Positions 17,423 through 25,716 of a DNA stretch of 64,000 nucleotides are shown one piece after another. The position numbers were made by a program, and so were the translations under genes. Origin of the DNA: JAKZVK01 sp965248255 (GTDB taxonomy: Bacteria > Acidobacteriota > Terriglobia > Bryobacterales > UBA6623). Every line of letters begins with the position of its first letter. The stretch's first letter is position 1. Location: NCBI GenBank assembly GCA_965248255.1, contig CBDFIW010000004.1, positions 2,666,001 to 2,730,000 of the forward strand. The letters run 5' to 3'. The notes under the pieces are model-generated. The model did no database searches. It saw only the letters and a program-made list of their open reading frames with translations, and had not been told where the DNA came from.

Positions 17423-18370
17423 TTATCCCTGATCGCCTTCGGCTTCTCCGAAGCGATGGCCGGTCATATGGATGAAGACATCTTCGAGGTTGGGGTGGGA
17501 GACGGTGACCGAATCCACTTGATCGGCCAGCGCCTGCATCAACTCGGCGACCAGCTCAGCTCCTCGCGGGTGCTCGAATCGCACGTTCCCGTTAACAACA
17601 CCGGCTGAGATGCCGAAGCGCTCGTTGATCTGCCGCGAGAGGTTCTGGGAGTCACGCGAAGCCAGCACGACGACCACGTCGCCGCCGATCTGCTGTTTCA
17701 GAGCCTTTGGCGTTCCTTCGCCCACTAGTTCGCCACGGTCGAGTATGCCCAGCCGGTCGCACTTGTCGGCTTCGTCCAGCAAGTGGGTGGTCAGGACCAC
17801 AGTGACACTTTCTTCGCGCCGTAATACCTGGAGGTACTCCCAGAAGTCCAAGCGGGCGCGAGGGTCGATCCCCGTGCTCGGCTCGTCGAGCAGCAACAGG
17901 TCAGGCCGGTGCATCAATCCCTTGGCGAGTTCGACCCGCCGGCGCAGGCCTCCGGAAAGAGTTTCGACCACGTCGCTCCGGCGGTCTGACAGCCCCACAC
18001 GATCGAGGATTTCATCGGTCCGGCGACTGAGCGCCTCACCACGCAATCCGTAGAGATGGCCTTGGTGCATCAGGTTCTCGGATGTCGTGAGCCGCCGGTC
18101 GAGGCTTTGATTCTGGAAGACGACGCCAATGCGTCGCCGCACGGCGAGAGGCTCGCGGGCGACATCGAGGCCGAACAGGCGCGCGCGACCCTCGGCCGGA
18201 GTGAGCAGGGTCGAGAGGATACGGAACAGCGTGGTCTTTCCGCCGCCGTTGGGTCCGAGCAGACCGAAGATCTCGCCTTGTGGGACGGAGAAGCTGATCC
18301 CGTTCAGGGCCGTCCTGTCACCGTAGCAATAGGTCAGATTCTCGACGTCCACTGCGGGAGTCTCGGCCAT
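17423..18370 (-). CDS. ABC exporter ATP-binding protein (DrrA/NosF-like)
   Basis: The 315-residue ATPase carries Walker A GPNGGGKTT, Q-loop VVFQNQSLD, signature LSGGLRRRVELAKGL, Walker B LLLLDEPSTGID and H-loop TTHLLDEAD. The extended C-terminal ~90 residues resemble the regulatory tail of DrrA-type ATPases. It is the first gene of the three-gene unit ATPase-permease-DUF420. The ATG at 18370 is preceded by AGAGGAAC, a reasonable ribosome binding site. Walker A reads GGGK rather than the more common GAGK/GSGK, which is tolerated. Confidence 0.93.
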   Translation of the reverse strand: MAETPAVDVENLTYCYGDRTALNGISFSVPQGEIFGLLGPNGGGKTTLFRILSTLLTPAEGRARLFGLDVAREPLAVRRRIGVVFQNQSLDRRLTTSENLMHQGHLYGLRGEALSRRTDEILDRVGLSDRRSDVVETLSGGLRRRVELAKGLMHRPDLLLLDEPSTGIDPRARLDFWEYLQVLRREESVTVVLTTHLLDEADKCDRLGILDRGELVGEGTPKALKQQIGGDVVVVLASRDSQNLSRQINERFGISAGVVNGNVRFEHPRGAELVAELMQALADQVDSVTVSHPNLEDVFIHMTGHRFGEAEGDQG

Positions 18371-18630
18371 GTTCCTCTTTCACGCCACCTTAGCACAACG
18401 TCTGAAAACGCCCTCAGAGGCAGTCCCGGAACCTCGTACGTTGACAAGCCGCCTTCCAAACGTGACGGGGAAGAGCAGAGCCCCCCTGCCTCTAACTTTG
18501 GCCCGTAAAGAGGCGTAATAAGAAGAAACTAATCAGAGATGCCGAGCGATTCACCACTCTTAAGAAGAGGCTGAGAGAAAATGCTAACCTCATCCTGCGC
18601 GGCAACTGGTTCGGGGCCGGCGTGGAGAAG

Positions 18631-19230
18631 TCAATCCGGCGGCAGCTCGCCTAGGCTCTTGAGCATCCGCGTCGCCACCCGCTCCGGATATCCAAACTCG
18701 TCGCCTAGTACGCCCTTGAGCGTCTCGACGACAGGCCCGCTCGACTCACCGAGCGCTTCCAGAGCATGCGCAGCGTGTAACCGCACGCCTCCGTTGTCGT
18801 TCCGGAGCTCTGCGATAAGCACTGGGAGGCCGGCCTCGCTATCACCTTGTCGGCACAGACCGTAGGCCGCCCAGATGCGAACCTCAGCCGACTTGTCTTC
18901 GAGAGCGGAGTGGAGGCACTCGACTATGGCTGCGCCGGGCTGCGCCATCACGCCAAGGGATCGTACAGCCCAGTAGCGGACGGCGCTGTCAGCGTGACCC
19001 GACGCCCGTAACAAAGCCTCTAGCGGGGCGGACGCCCCTGGGTTCCGCCGAGCGATCTCTCCCACCGCACGGACAGCGGCCAGCCGATCGAGCCGTTCTT
19101 CTGTGTCGAGCCGGCGGCCCCACTCGTCGAGCGACCGACCCAGAAGCGCGGGTTCCGGAAGGCCGCAACCCAGCAGGCATGTGATCGTGATGACCGTCAC
19201 TGCCAGGAGCATACGACTCTGAGGAACCAT
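18631..19230 (-). CDS. HEAT-repeat lipoprotein
   Basis: A 199-residue protein with a lipoprotein signal: a hydrophobic stretch ending in LLGC at residues 19-22. About five HEAT-like helical pairs follow, for example AVRYWAVRSLGVMAQ, EVRIWAAYGLCRQGD and GVRLHAAHALEALGE. Such repeats act as protein-binding scaffolds; no enzymatic residue is expected. It is likely anchored to a membrane and exposed to the periplasm. A GATACT hexamer lies 12 nt before the ATG. It is divergent from the response regulator, and nothing in the context shows its partner. Confidence 0.82.
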   Translation of the reverse strand: MVPQSRMLLAVTVITITCLLGCGLPEPALLGRSLDEWGRRLDTEERLDRLAAVRAVGEIARRNPGASAPLEALLRASGHADSAVRYWAVRSLGVMAQPGAAIVECLHSALEDKSAEVRIWAAYGLCRQGDSEAGLPVLIAELRNDNGGVRLHAAHALEALGESSGPVVETLKGVLGDEFGYPERVATRMLKSLGELPPD

Positions 19231-19415
19231 GAGTCTCTAGAGAGTATCAGGTCTGCTCAGCACTTCGCGGCCTGCGGGCACTGCGGGAGACGTTGGAATC
19301 GAAGGCATCGGGGGATGCAATTCACCCTGTTTCGTCGGCTTTCGCCGCAAGCCGAAAAAGGATCGAGTTACTGCTATACTGGTCTCGATTTCCATCGTTT
19401 CCTGCGAATGTTGAG

Positions 19416-20123
19416 ATGACAGTCGCGGAACCACGCCCACAGGTCCTCGTCGACGACGACGATCCGTCGATTCTTGGTCTCCTGACCGCGATCCTGCGTA
19501 AGGAGCACTATAGAGTAATAGCGGCTGCCGGTGGGCAGAGGGCTCTGGAAGAAGCCGAGCGTCATGCGCCGCAGTTAGTGATCCTCAATCTAGCTTTGCC
19601 CGACACGTCGGGGCTCGAAGTGTGTCGCGAGCTCAGACGCTGGTATGAGGCGCCTATCTTGATTCTCTCGGCCGACAGAGAAGAGAGCACCATCGTGGAG
19701 GCGCTCGACTGGGGCGCCGACGATTACCTGACCAAACCATTCCATCATCGCGAACTGCTGGCTCGAGTCCGCTCTTTGCTGCGACGTGCTGCGGCGCGGC
19801 CGGCCGGCCAACCGGTTGTCCAGATCGGAGGGCTAAAAGTTGATCTTCCCAAGCGCCGCGTCTATCGAGACGAGATGGAGATCGGTGTCTCACGAACCGA
19901 GTTCGACATCCTGACATGCCTGGTACAACACCTGGATCGTGTGGTTACGGTGGAGACGATTCTCAGCAAAGTGTGGGGTCCCTCCCATGGTGACTACACT
20001 CAGACGCTGCGCGTGCACGTTGCCCATATCCGCCAAAAAATGGAGCCAGAGCCTTCGAAGCCGGTGTATCTGCTCACCGAGCACGGCGTGGGCTATCGTC
20101 TCACCTCCCCTCCAGCGGCCTGA
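19416..20123 (+). CDS. OmpR-family response regulator with Asn at the phospho-acceptor site
   Basis: The 235-residue protein has a receiver domain (residues ~9-122) and a winged-helix DNA-binding domain (~140-233, with YTQTLRVHVAHIRQKM and LTEHGVGYRL), most like KdpE. Acidic residues Asp13/14, the Ser in ILILSADRE and the Lys in LTKPF are kept. The position of the phosphorylated Asp reads VILNLALPD, with Asn58 encoded by AAT. It may therefore act without phosphorylation. The ATG at 19416 is chosen because the receiver fold starts there. No sensor kinase is adjacent. TATACT occurs about 40 nt upstream. Confidence 0.92.
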   Translation: MTVAEPRPQVLVDDDDPSILGLLTAILRKEHYRVIAAAGGQRALEEAERHAPQLVILNLALPDTSGLEVCRELRRWYEAPILILSADREESTIVEALDWGADDYLTKPFHHRELLARVRSLLRRAAARPAGQPVVQIGGLKVDLPKRRVYRDEMEIGVSRTEFDILTCLVQHLDRVVTVETILSKVWGPSHGDYTQTLRVHVAHIRQKMEPEPSKPVYLLTEHGVGYRLTSPPAA

Positions 20124-20140
20124 CCACGTGAGGAGGCCCG

Positions 20141-20800
20141 ATGAAGTTCTTTCTCGACACCGCCAATCTTGACGAGCTACGAAACGGCGTGTCCTATGGC
20201 ATCGTGGACGGCGTGACCACCAACCCCAGCTTGATCGCCAAGGAGGGCAACCCCCACTCCGAGCAGATTCGAGCCATTTGCGACATCGTGGACGGCGACG
20301 TAAGTGCCGAGGTCGTTGCCACCGAGGCCGACGAAATGATCCGCGAGGGACGTGAGCTGGCGAGTATCCATCCGAACGTGGTAGTCAAGTGCCCGCTGAT
20401 TCCCGAGGGTATCAAGGCGACGAAAGTGCTTTCGTCCGAGGGCATCCGCATCAACCTGACACTTTGCCTCACCGCCGCGCAGGCGCTGTTGGCCGCCAAG
20501 GCGGGCGCTTACATCATCAGCCCGTTCATTGGCCGTCTCGACGACATCTCTCACGAGGGCATGGACCTGATCCGCGAGATTGTCGCCATCTACGAGACCT
20601 ATGGCTTCCCCACCCAGGTGCTGGCGGCATCCATTCGCGGCCCACTGCACGTCAAAGAGGCCGCTCTGGCGGGGGCGCACATTGCCACCCTGCCCGCCAA
20701 GGTGCTTGATCAGCTCTTCCATCATCCGCTGACCGATAGTGGGCTTGAGAAGTTCCTTGCCGACCATCGCAGGACGCTGCAGGCAGTCTCCGTCGGTTGA
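20141..20800 (+). CDS. fsa: Fructose-6-phosphate aldolase / TalC-like transaldolase
   Basis: At 219 residues this is the short, single-domain transaldolase subfamily. Visible motifs are FFLDTANLDE, VDGVTTNPSLIAKEG and the Schiff-base Lys83 in VVKCPLIPEGI, followed by NLTLCLTAAQALLAAKAGA and ISPFIGRLDD. Members act either as fructose-6-phosphate aldolases or as true transaldolases of the pentose phosphate pathway; sequence alone does not separate the two. GAGGAGG lies 4 nt before the ATG, a strong ribosome binding site. It lies 17 nt after the response regulator, probably in one transcript. Confidence 0.92.
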   Translation: MKFFLDTANLDELRNGVSYGIVDGVTTNPSLIAKEGNPHSEQIRAICDIVDGDVSAEVVATEADEMIREGRELASIHPNVVVKCPLIPEGIKATKVLSSEGIRINLTLCLTAAQALLAAKAGAYIISPFIGRLDDISHEGMDLIREIVAIYETYGFPTQVLAASIRGPLHVKEAALAGAHIATLPAKVLDQLFHHPLTDSGLEKFLADHRRTLQAVSVG

Positions 20801-21249
20801 TGCTCGAGCCGCAATCCATCGTTTCCATCAGCCCGTGGCTTGCCATGGCGGCGCTAGCCACCGCGACGGCAGCTGCTGTCTACTTTGCCTGGCGTCCGGC
20901 GGATACCCCCGCCGAGAAGGAGCGCCGGCTCAAGGTGAATGCGAGCGGCCGGCTTGCCGACGGCACCGTGGTCGATTTCCGCTCAATGGCGTCTGCGGAG
21001 GGGAGCGGGCCTGAGGAGCTGGTCTTCTATCACTACAGCGTGGGAGGAGTCGAGTACTCCGCGGCACAAGACGTCGCGACGCTGCGGGATCGGATCGGCG
21101 GCTGGCCGTCCCGCATCGTCGGTGCGGTCAACGTCAAGTACCAGTCGCAACGCCCCTCCAACTCGATCATCATCTGCGAGGAGTGGAGCGGCCTTCGAAA
21201 CAACGGGCTTGAGGGTCGGGGCTCTGGTGGGCGAAACGGGTCGCGCTAA
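20800..21249 (+). CDS. Membrane-anchored DUF3592-like hypothetical protein
   Basis: A 149-residue protein with one N-terminal membrane helix (residues ~12-28) and a soluble beta-rich remainder containing FYHYSVGGVEYSAAQDV and a VNVKYQSQRPSNSII segment. This layout (strand, FxYxVxGxxY, then V-x-Y-x-P-x-x-P/S) resembles the DUF3592 domain, but I am not certain. The ATG at 20800 overlaps the aldolase stop by one base. Its end overlaps the convergent ABC ATPase stop by 3-4 bp. Role unknown. Confidence 0.65.
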   Translation: MLEPQSIVSISPWLAMAALATATAAAVYFAWRPADTPAEKERRLKVNASGRLADGTVVDFRSMASAEGSGPEELVFYHYSVGGVEYSAAQDVATLRDRIGGWPSRIVGAVNVKYQSQRPSNSIIICEEWSGLRNNGLEGRGSGGRNGSR

Positions 21250-22007
21250 CGTTGCTTGACCACCCTCAACTCCGTTAGCTTGTCCGAGGCCTGCTGGTAG
21301 GCCTCGACGACCCGCTCGGACGGGCCGTCCATCCGTATGCCGCCTTTCTCGAGCCAAATGGTCCGCGGACACATTGCCAGAACAGCAGTCATCTGGTGGG
21401 AGACGAACAGCAGCGTCCTGCCGCGACCGGTCAGCCGCTGGATCTGTTCCTGACATTTGTTCTTGAAGGACTCATCTCCGACTGACAGGACCTCGTCCAT
21501 GATCAAGATGTCGGGATCCACATGAATTGCCACCGAGAACGCCAGGCGAGAAACCATACCGGTCGAGTAGGTTCTGACCGCTTCATCGATGAAGTTCTGC
21601 AGTCCGGCGAAATCGACGATCCGATCGAACTCCCGCAGTACGTCCGAGCGGCGGAAGCCCAACAACGAAGCGTTAAGATGGACATTTTCGCGTCCGGTCA
21701 AGTCGGGATGAAAACCTGTTCCCAGCTCAAGCAGCGCTCCCAGGCGGCCGTGCCGTGTCAGCCAGCCACTCGTGGGAGCCGTCACGCCCGCGATGATGCC
21801 CAGCAGGGTGCTCTTGCCGGCGCCGTTGCCGCCGACGATGGCGACGTTCTCCCCTGCTTCGACTCGGAACGAGATGTCTCGCAAAGCCCAAAATGGCTCC
21901 ATCACTTTCTTGACCTTCTTGCGTGCCCGCTGGGTGACCAGCTCGCGCGTGTGATGCAGCAAGTAGCGCTTGCTCAATCCCTGAACATCGATGACCACTG
22001 CCGCCAA
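21246..22007 (-). CDS. wzt: Polysaccharide/O-antigen exporter ATP-binding protein
   Basis: The 253-residue ATPase has Walker A GGNGAGKST, the TagH/Wzt-type region LGALLELGTGFHPDLTGREN, a signature region YSTGMVSRLAFSVA, Walker B ILIMDEVLSVGD and FVSHQM. These features are typical of ATPases that export lipid-linked polysaccharide or teichoic acid. It lacks the long C-terminal carbohydrate-binding domain of some Wzt proteins. The permease just upstream on the same strand is broken, so the exporter may be non-functional. The start is uncertain: TTG at 22007 or GTG at 21998. No glycosyltransferase lies nearby. Confidence 0.88.
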   Translation of the reverse strand: MAAVVIDVQGLSKRYLLHHTRELVTQRARKKVKKVMEPFWALRDISFRVEAGENVAIVGGNGAGKSTLLGIIAGVTAPTSGWLTRHGRLGALLELGTGFHPDLTGRENVHLNASLLGFRRSDVLREFDRIVDFAGLQNFIDEAVRTYSTGMVSRLAFSVAIHVDPDILIMDEVLSVGDESFKNKCQEQIQRLTGRGRTLLFVSHQMTAVLAMCPRTIWLEKGGIRMDGPSERVVEAYQQASDKLTELRVVKQR

Positions 22008-22019
22008 AGCGTTCGCCGC

Positions 22020-22788
22020 CTACAGACAGTCTGAGAAGTTCCTCTTGATTCTGCCAAACAAATACGTTCCCGCCGCCAGCGTTCCGAACGAAACCACAAT
22101 CATCTTCCCAACGGTGAGCGGCGGCGGCGGCGCACCACTCAGCAGGATGCGGCGCAGGACGAAGATCACCGCCGCCAAGGGGTTCAGTTCGTAGAGCCAC
22201 ACATACTCTGTCGGGACATCGTCAAGCGCATAGAAGATGGGAACCAGCCAGAAGAGCACCAAGTTGATCGACTCGACGACGTACTGGACATCCCGATAGT
22301 AGACATCCAGGCTCGATGAAAGCAGTGACATCCCGCAAACAAACACCACCTGTAGGCCCACTACCACCGGCAGCCATAGCCAATACGCATTGACGCCCAC
22401 AATCAAGAATACGGCCGTCAGCAGAAGCACAAGCTGAATCCCATAGTGCACCAGGTTGCCCAGCACCACGGAAACGGGCAAGAGCTCTCGCCAGAACGGG
22501 ACCCTCTTGACGAGCGGGGCGTTGTCCACCACCGATCTCTTCCCGTCAACCATGCAAGGCTGAAGAAGTTGTAGGGCACGATACCGCACAAAAAAACAGC
22601 GGGCCAGATGGACGTTGGACCACGAAAATCCGGCTGAAGACAAACCAGAGTACCGCCAGCATCACCAACGGATTCACCAGCGACCAGAACACACCCAGTG
22701 ACATGTTGCGGTAACGGACCCTGAAGTCCTTCTCCACCAAATTGCGGAGGATGTAGAGGTGGTCGTACCCTAACGCCGCCTGGGCCAT
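22020..22788 (-). pseudogene. wzm: Polysaccharide ABC exporter permease, disrupted by frameshifts
   Basis: The N-terminal part (from ATG 22788) reads as a Wzm/TagG permease: LVEKDFRVRYRNMSLGVFWSL, then LWFVFSRIFVVQ. Frame is lost in the run of seven T on the minus strand (22590-22596). One added base there restores FLCGIVPYNFFSLA. A second +1 change near 22550 is then needed to re-enter the frame carrying VDGKRSVVDNAPLVKRVPF, which continues intact to 22020. So two single-base losses lie within ~50 nt. This is a pseudogene unless it is an assembly or sequencing error; the homopolymer makes the first one suspect. Confidence 0.8.
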
Positions 22789-22868
22789 TGTTTCTGTGAG
22801 GGTTGGGAAACCGGAGGACTCTGCGGCCCTGAGGGATTCGCGTAGATTCTCTACTGTACTAAAACCGT

Positions 22869-22889
22869 GGGCGAGGTACCCGCCCCGAC
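22869..22889. repeat. Palindromic repeat, family 1 (weak copy)
   Basis: GGGCGAGGTACCCGCCCCGAC shows the same layout (GC-rich hairpin, right edge CCCCGAC) but a short stem. Confidence 0.35.
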
Positions 22890-22942
22890 GAGGCAGACGA
22901 GGCAGTAGTTAGAAGAAGAGTGCCGCTTACGGCAGACCGTAA

Positions 22943-23149
22943 TTAGGTTTGCGCTGTGCCCGACACGAGGCTCAGCATCACGAGATCCGCGGGACGAAAG
23001 CGCATCTTGGGCAGATTGCGGATGCCCTCCGGCTCGTCAAGAACGTGGCGAATAAGAAGCGATCGCAGCTCACTCGCGCTGAGGCCCAGGACACCGGCGG
23101 CTTCTTCGATGTTGAATTCCGTTTTCGATGTGGGGAGTCTTAGGTCCAT
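22943..23149 (-). CDS. Small helix-turn-helix-like hypothetical protein
   Basis: Of the longer open frame, only the last 68 residues look like protein. They begin at ATG 23149 (MDLRLPTSKTEF) and contain a helical pattern NIEEAAGVLGLSASELRSLL reminiscent of MerR/excisionase-type helix-turn-helix domains, ending with a second amphipathic helix (PADLVMLSLVSG). I do not recognise a named family. It lies between the broken exporter permease and the IS630 element, with no strong ribosome binding site. Confidence 0.5.
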   Translation of the reverse strand: MDLRLPTSKTEFNIEEAAGVLGLSASELRSLLIRHVLDEPEGIRNLPKMRFRPADLVMLSLVSGTAQT

Positions 23150-23360
23150 TGCGTGGTCCGAGCCCTGCGACACTCTTGCCTGATGGTCCGATTGTAGGAT
23201 GACTCCGATGCCGCAACCATCCGAAAAAGCGCCTAGTTGAGGCAGTGGCTTACCCCATTTTCGCAGGCATGCGGCTTTAAGCCTCGTCAGTACGTTGATA
23301 CTCTTCACGGGGCGTGACGCTGCGGCACTCGCTGTCAGGCCTGGACGGCTATAGGGCCTA

Positions 23361-24524
23361 GTGTAGTGCGTCAAGCAGATTGCACCTTATGCAGGGCGGC
23401 ACGTCCGCGCTTGACTTTCTCGAGGATGTCGGAGGCGGTCGCGGTCCAGATGAAGGGCGTGGGATGCCCGTTGTGCTGGGCGATGTAGTCGTCAATGGCG
23501 GCGACGAGCTCGTCCACGCTGCGAAACACGCCGCGGCGCAGGCGCTTGACGGTGAGATCGCGAAAGAATCGCTCGACCATGTTCAGCCACGACGCCGAGG
23601 TCGGGGTGAAATGAATGTGGAAGCGCGGGTGACGATCGAGCCAACGCTTCACAGCGGCATGCTTGTGGGTGGCATAGTTGTCCACGATGAGATGAAGCTG
23701 TTTGTCCTTGGGGGTGCGGCGGTCAATTAAGCGCAGGAAGCGCAGCCATTCCTGGTGGCTGTGTCGGGGCATGCACTCGGCGATCACGCTGCCGTCAAGG
23801 CTGTTGAGCGCCGCAAACAGGGTGGTCGTGCCGTTGCGCTTGTAATCGTGGGTCATCGTTTGGCCGCGTCCCTTTTTGAGCGGCAGGCCGGGCTGGGTGC
23901 GATCGAGGGCTTGGATTTGGGACTTCTCATCGAGCGAGAGAACCAGAGCATGCTCAGGCGGATTGAGATAGAGTCCGACGATGTCGTCGAGTTTCTCGGC
24001 GAAACGCGGGTCATTGCTGAGCTTGAAGGTCTTGATGCGGTGGGGCTTGAGGCCATGGGCGCGCCAAATCCGTCCCACGGTGGAAGCGCTGACGCCGGCC
24101 GCGGCGGCCATGGTGCGGCGGCTCCAGTGGGTGGCGTTGGACGGTTTCTCGCGGGTGGTCTTGTGGATGATCTGCTGTACTTTCTGCTTCGAGACGGCAG
24201 GTTTACGACCGGGCCGTGGGGCGTCTTTTGCAATGCCGGCGATGCTGCTTTCGAGAAAGCGCGTGCGCCAGCGGGCCACCAGCTGCCGCGAGACACCGAG
24301 CTGTGCGGCGATCTGCTTATTCTCGAGACCGTCGGCGGCCAGCAGGACAATCCTGGCTCGCAGGGCGAGACGAACGGCGACTTGGCGGCCGCGCGCGTAG
24401 CGGTCCAACTGCTTGCATTGCGCTGTGTTCAAAGTTACTGGTTGTGCTCTTCGCATCCCATGCCTCCTGTTAATAGAGACGATGGGAAGCCAATATAAGT
24501 TACATTATTTATGGTGCACTACAC
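23361..24524 (-). mobile_element. IS630-family insertion sequence (~1.16 kb)
   Basis: Short inverted ends GTGTAGTGC are at 23361 (left) and 24516-24524 (right, inverted). Both are flanked by TA (23359-23360 and 24525-24526), the dinucleotide target duplicated by this Tc1/mariner-like family. Counting the flank, CTAGTGTAGTGC is shared at both ends. The single transposase gene fills the element on the minus strand. Confidence 0.82.
23371..24456 (-). CDS. IS630-family transposase
   Basis: The 361-residue protein has an N-terminal helix-turn-helix (ENKQIAAQLGVSRQLVARW), a second winged-helix segment (HWSRRTMAAAAGVS), and a DDE core: LSLDEKSQI, then HLIVDNYATHK, then SWLNMVERFFRDL with the third acidic residue. 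This is the typical length for single-frame members. No stop or frameshift is present, so it may be active. It ends 10 nt from the left terminus of the element. Confidence 0.93.
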   Translation of the reverse strand: MRRAQPVTLNTAQCKQLDRYARGRQVAVRLALRARIVLLAADGLENKQIAAQLGVSRQLVARWRTRFLESSIAGIAKDAPRPGRKPAVSKQKVQQIIHKTTREKPSNATHWSRRTMAAAAGVSASTVGRIWRAHGLKPHRIKTFKLSNDPRFAEKLDDIVGLYLNPPEHALVLSLDEKSQIQALDRTQPGLPLKKGRGQTMTHDYKRNGTTTLFAALNSLDGSVIAECMPRHSHQEWLRFLRLIDRRTPKDKQLHLIVDNYATHKHAAVKRWLDRHPRFHIHFTPTSASWLNMVERFFRDLTVKRLRRGVFRSVDELVAAIDDYIAQHNGHPTPFIWTATASDILEKVKRGRAALHKVQSA

Positions 24525-24581
24525 TAGAGAGTAGCTGCCTACGAGGAACCACGGCCCTGCCGGCAGGAGACTTGAATACCC

Positions 24582-25619
24582 CTAGATCCGCGGAAAGAGA
24601 AAGCGTTGGACTATGACCACCAGCGTGTGGGTGACGTTTGAGGCCACGATGCTGCGGCGCTGAGCATACGCCGTGCCGCAGAACCAGCCTGTCGCAGCCG
24701 AGACCGTGACGTAGCCCCAGTTCGGGAAGCCTCGGGAGATGTGGACGAAGCCGAACAGCAGGCTGGCGATCAATCGCGCCAGGAGAGGCCGCCTGAGCGA
24801 CTCGGTCAGCAGGTTTTGAATGATGCCGCGGAAGAACAGCTCTTCGGAAAGACCCACGGTGGCATAGAACGCCAAGGTATTCCCGGCGACTTCGAAAGGA
24901 TAGGTCCAGGAGTCCACCGGCTGCGGGGCCCAATGGGCGAACCCGATCCCCAGTGCCAGCGGCAGCCCGATTGGCAGGAAGAAGAGGAATTGCCGCAGTC
25001 CGGCAACAAGGTCTTCACGGGAGATGGCTAAGCGGAAGTTCGTGCCTCCGAGACCGCGAAGCGAGAGATAGGCCGTCGCCCCGAGCGGCAGCAGCATAAG
25101 GCGGCCCAGGGGGGCGAGGGTCGGTATCGCATCGTGCGGACTGCGATAGATGTCCTCGAACATCGTGCTCAGCCCGCTCACCATCGGGTAAGCCAACAGC
25201 GCCAGCACAATGCCGTCCTGCCAAGAGAGCCACTGGGGTTTGGGGGGAGCGATGACGAACAGCAGCGAGATGGCCAGGCAGTAGCCGAGCAACCCGCCGA
25301 AGGATGACCATGAGAAGACGCCGGTGGGTATCGAGTAAAGCAAGTAAGGTAGTATCGAGATTCCGGCGGTTAACAGCGCCAGCTTGGAGCGTGCGAAGCG
25401 GTTCTCCACGCGCTGGCGGACGTCCGGGAAAGCCGGAACCAAGTAAGCCGATGCTTGCAAGAGAAAGGCCAGGCCGATCGGAACGGCCAGCGCAACCGGC
25501 ACGTCGAAGCGAGAAGCGTAGAAAACCGCCGCTATGATCAGAGCGAGATTGAGAACAACCAGGGTGATGTGAAAACTAGTGAGGGGCGCCTGAGGCGGAG
25601 AGTGGTTCACCGCGGCCAA
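24582..25619 (-). CDS. CPBP-family intramembrane metalloprotease
   Basis: A 345-residue membrane protein with about eight helices. The Abi/CPBP motifs are in the C-terminal third: SEELFFRGIIQNLL (motif 1, EExxxR) and ASLLFGFVHISRG (motif 2, FxxxH), followed by a helix with NVTHTLVV (motif 3). Relatives such as Rce1 cleave prenylated or bacteriocin-type substrates within the membrane; the substrate here is unknown. The start is TTG at 25619, six nt after TAAGAT, which suggests a leaderless message; GGGAG in the same six nt is an alternative explanation. The IS630 element lies just downstream. Confidence 0.85.
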   Translation of the reverse strand: MAAVNHSPPQAPLTSFHITLVVLNLALIIAAVFYASRFDVPVALAVPIGLAFLLQASAYLVPAFPDVRQRVENRFARSKLALLTAGISILPYLLYSIPTGVFSWSSFGGLLGYCLAISLLFVIAPPKPQWLSWQDGIVLALLAYPMVSGLSTMFEDIYRSPHDAIPTLAPLGRLMLLPLGATAYLSLRGLGGTNFRLAISREDLVAGLRQFLFFLPIGLPLALGIGFAHWAPQPVDSWTYPFEVAGNTLAFYATVGLSEELFFRGIIQNLLTESLRRPLLARLIASLLFGFVHISRGFPNWGYVTVSAATGWFCGTAYAQRRSIVASNVTHTLVVIVQRFLFPRI

Positions 25620-25716
25620 GCTCCCATCTTAACGGAGTAGGTGGGAGCCAACGGAGTCGGGAGGAGCGAACGAGTTGACAGCCCTGGGGCCAGACAAGCG
25701 GGCGGGCGAGGACACC

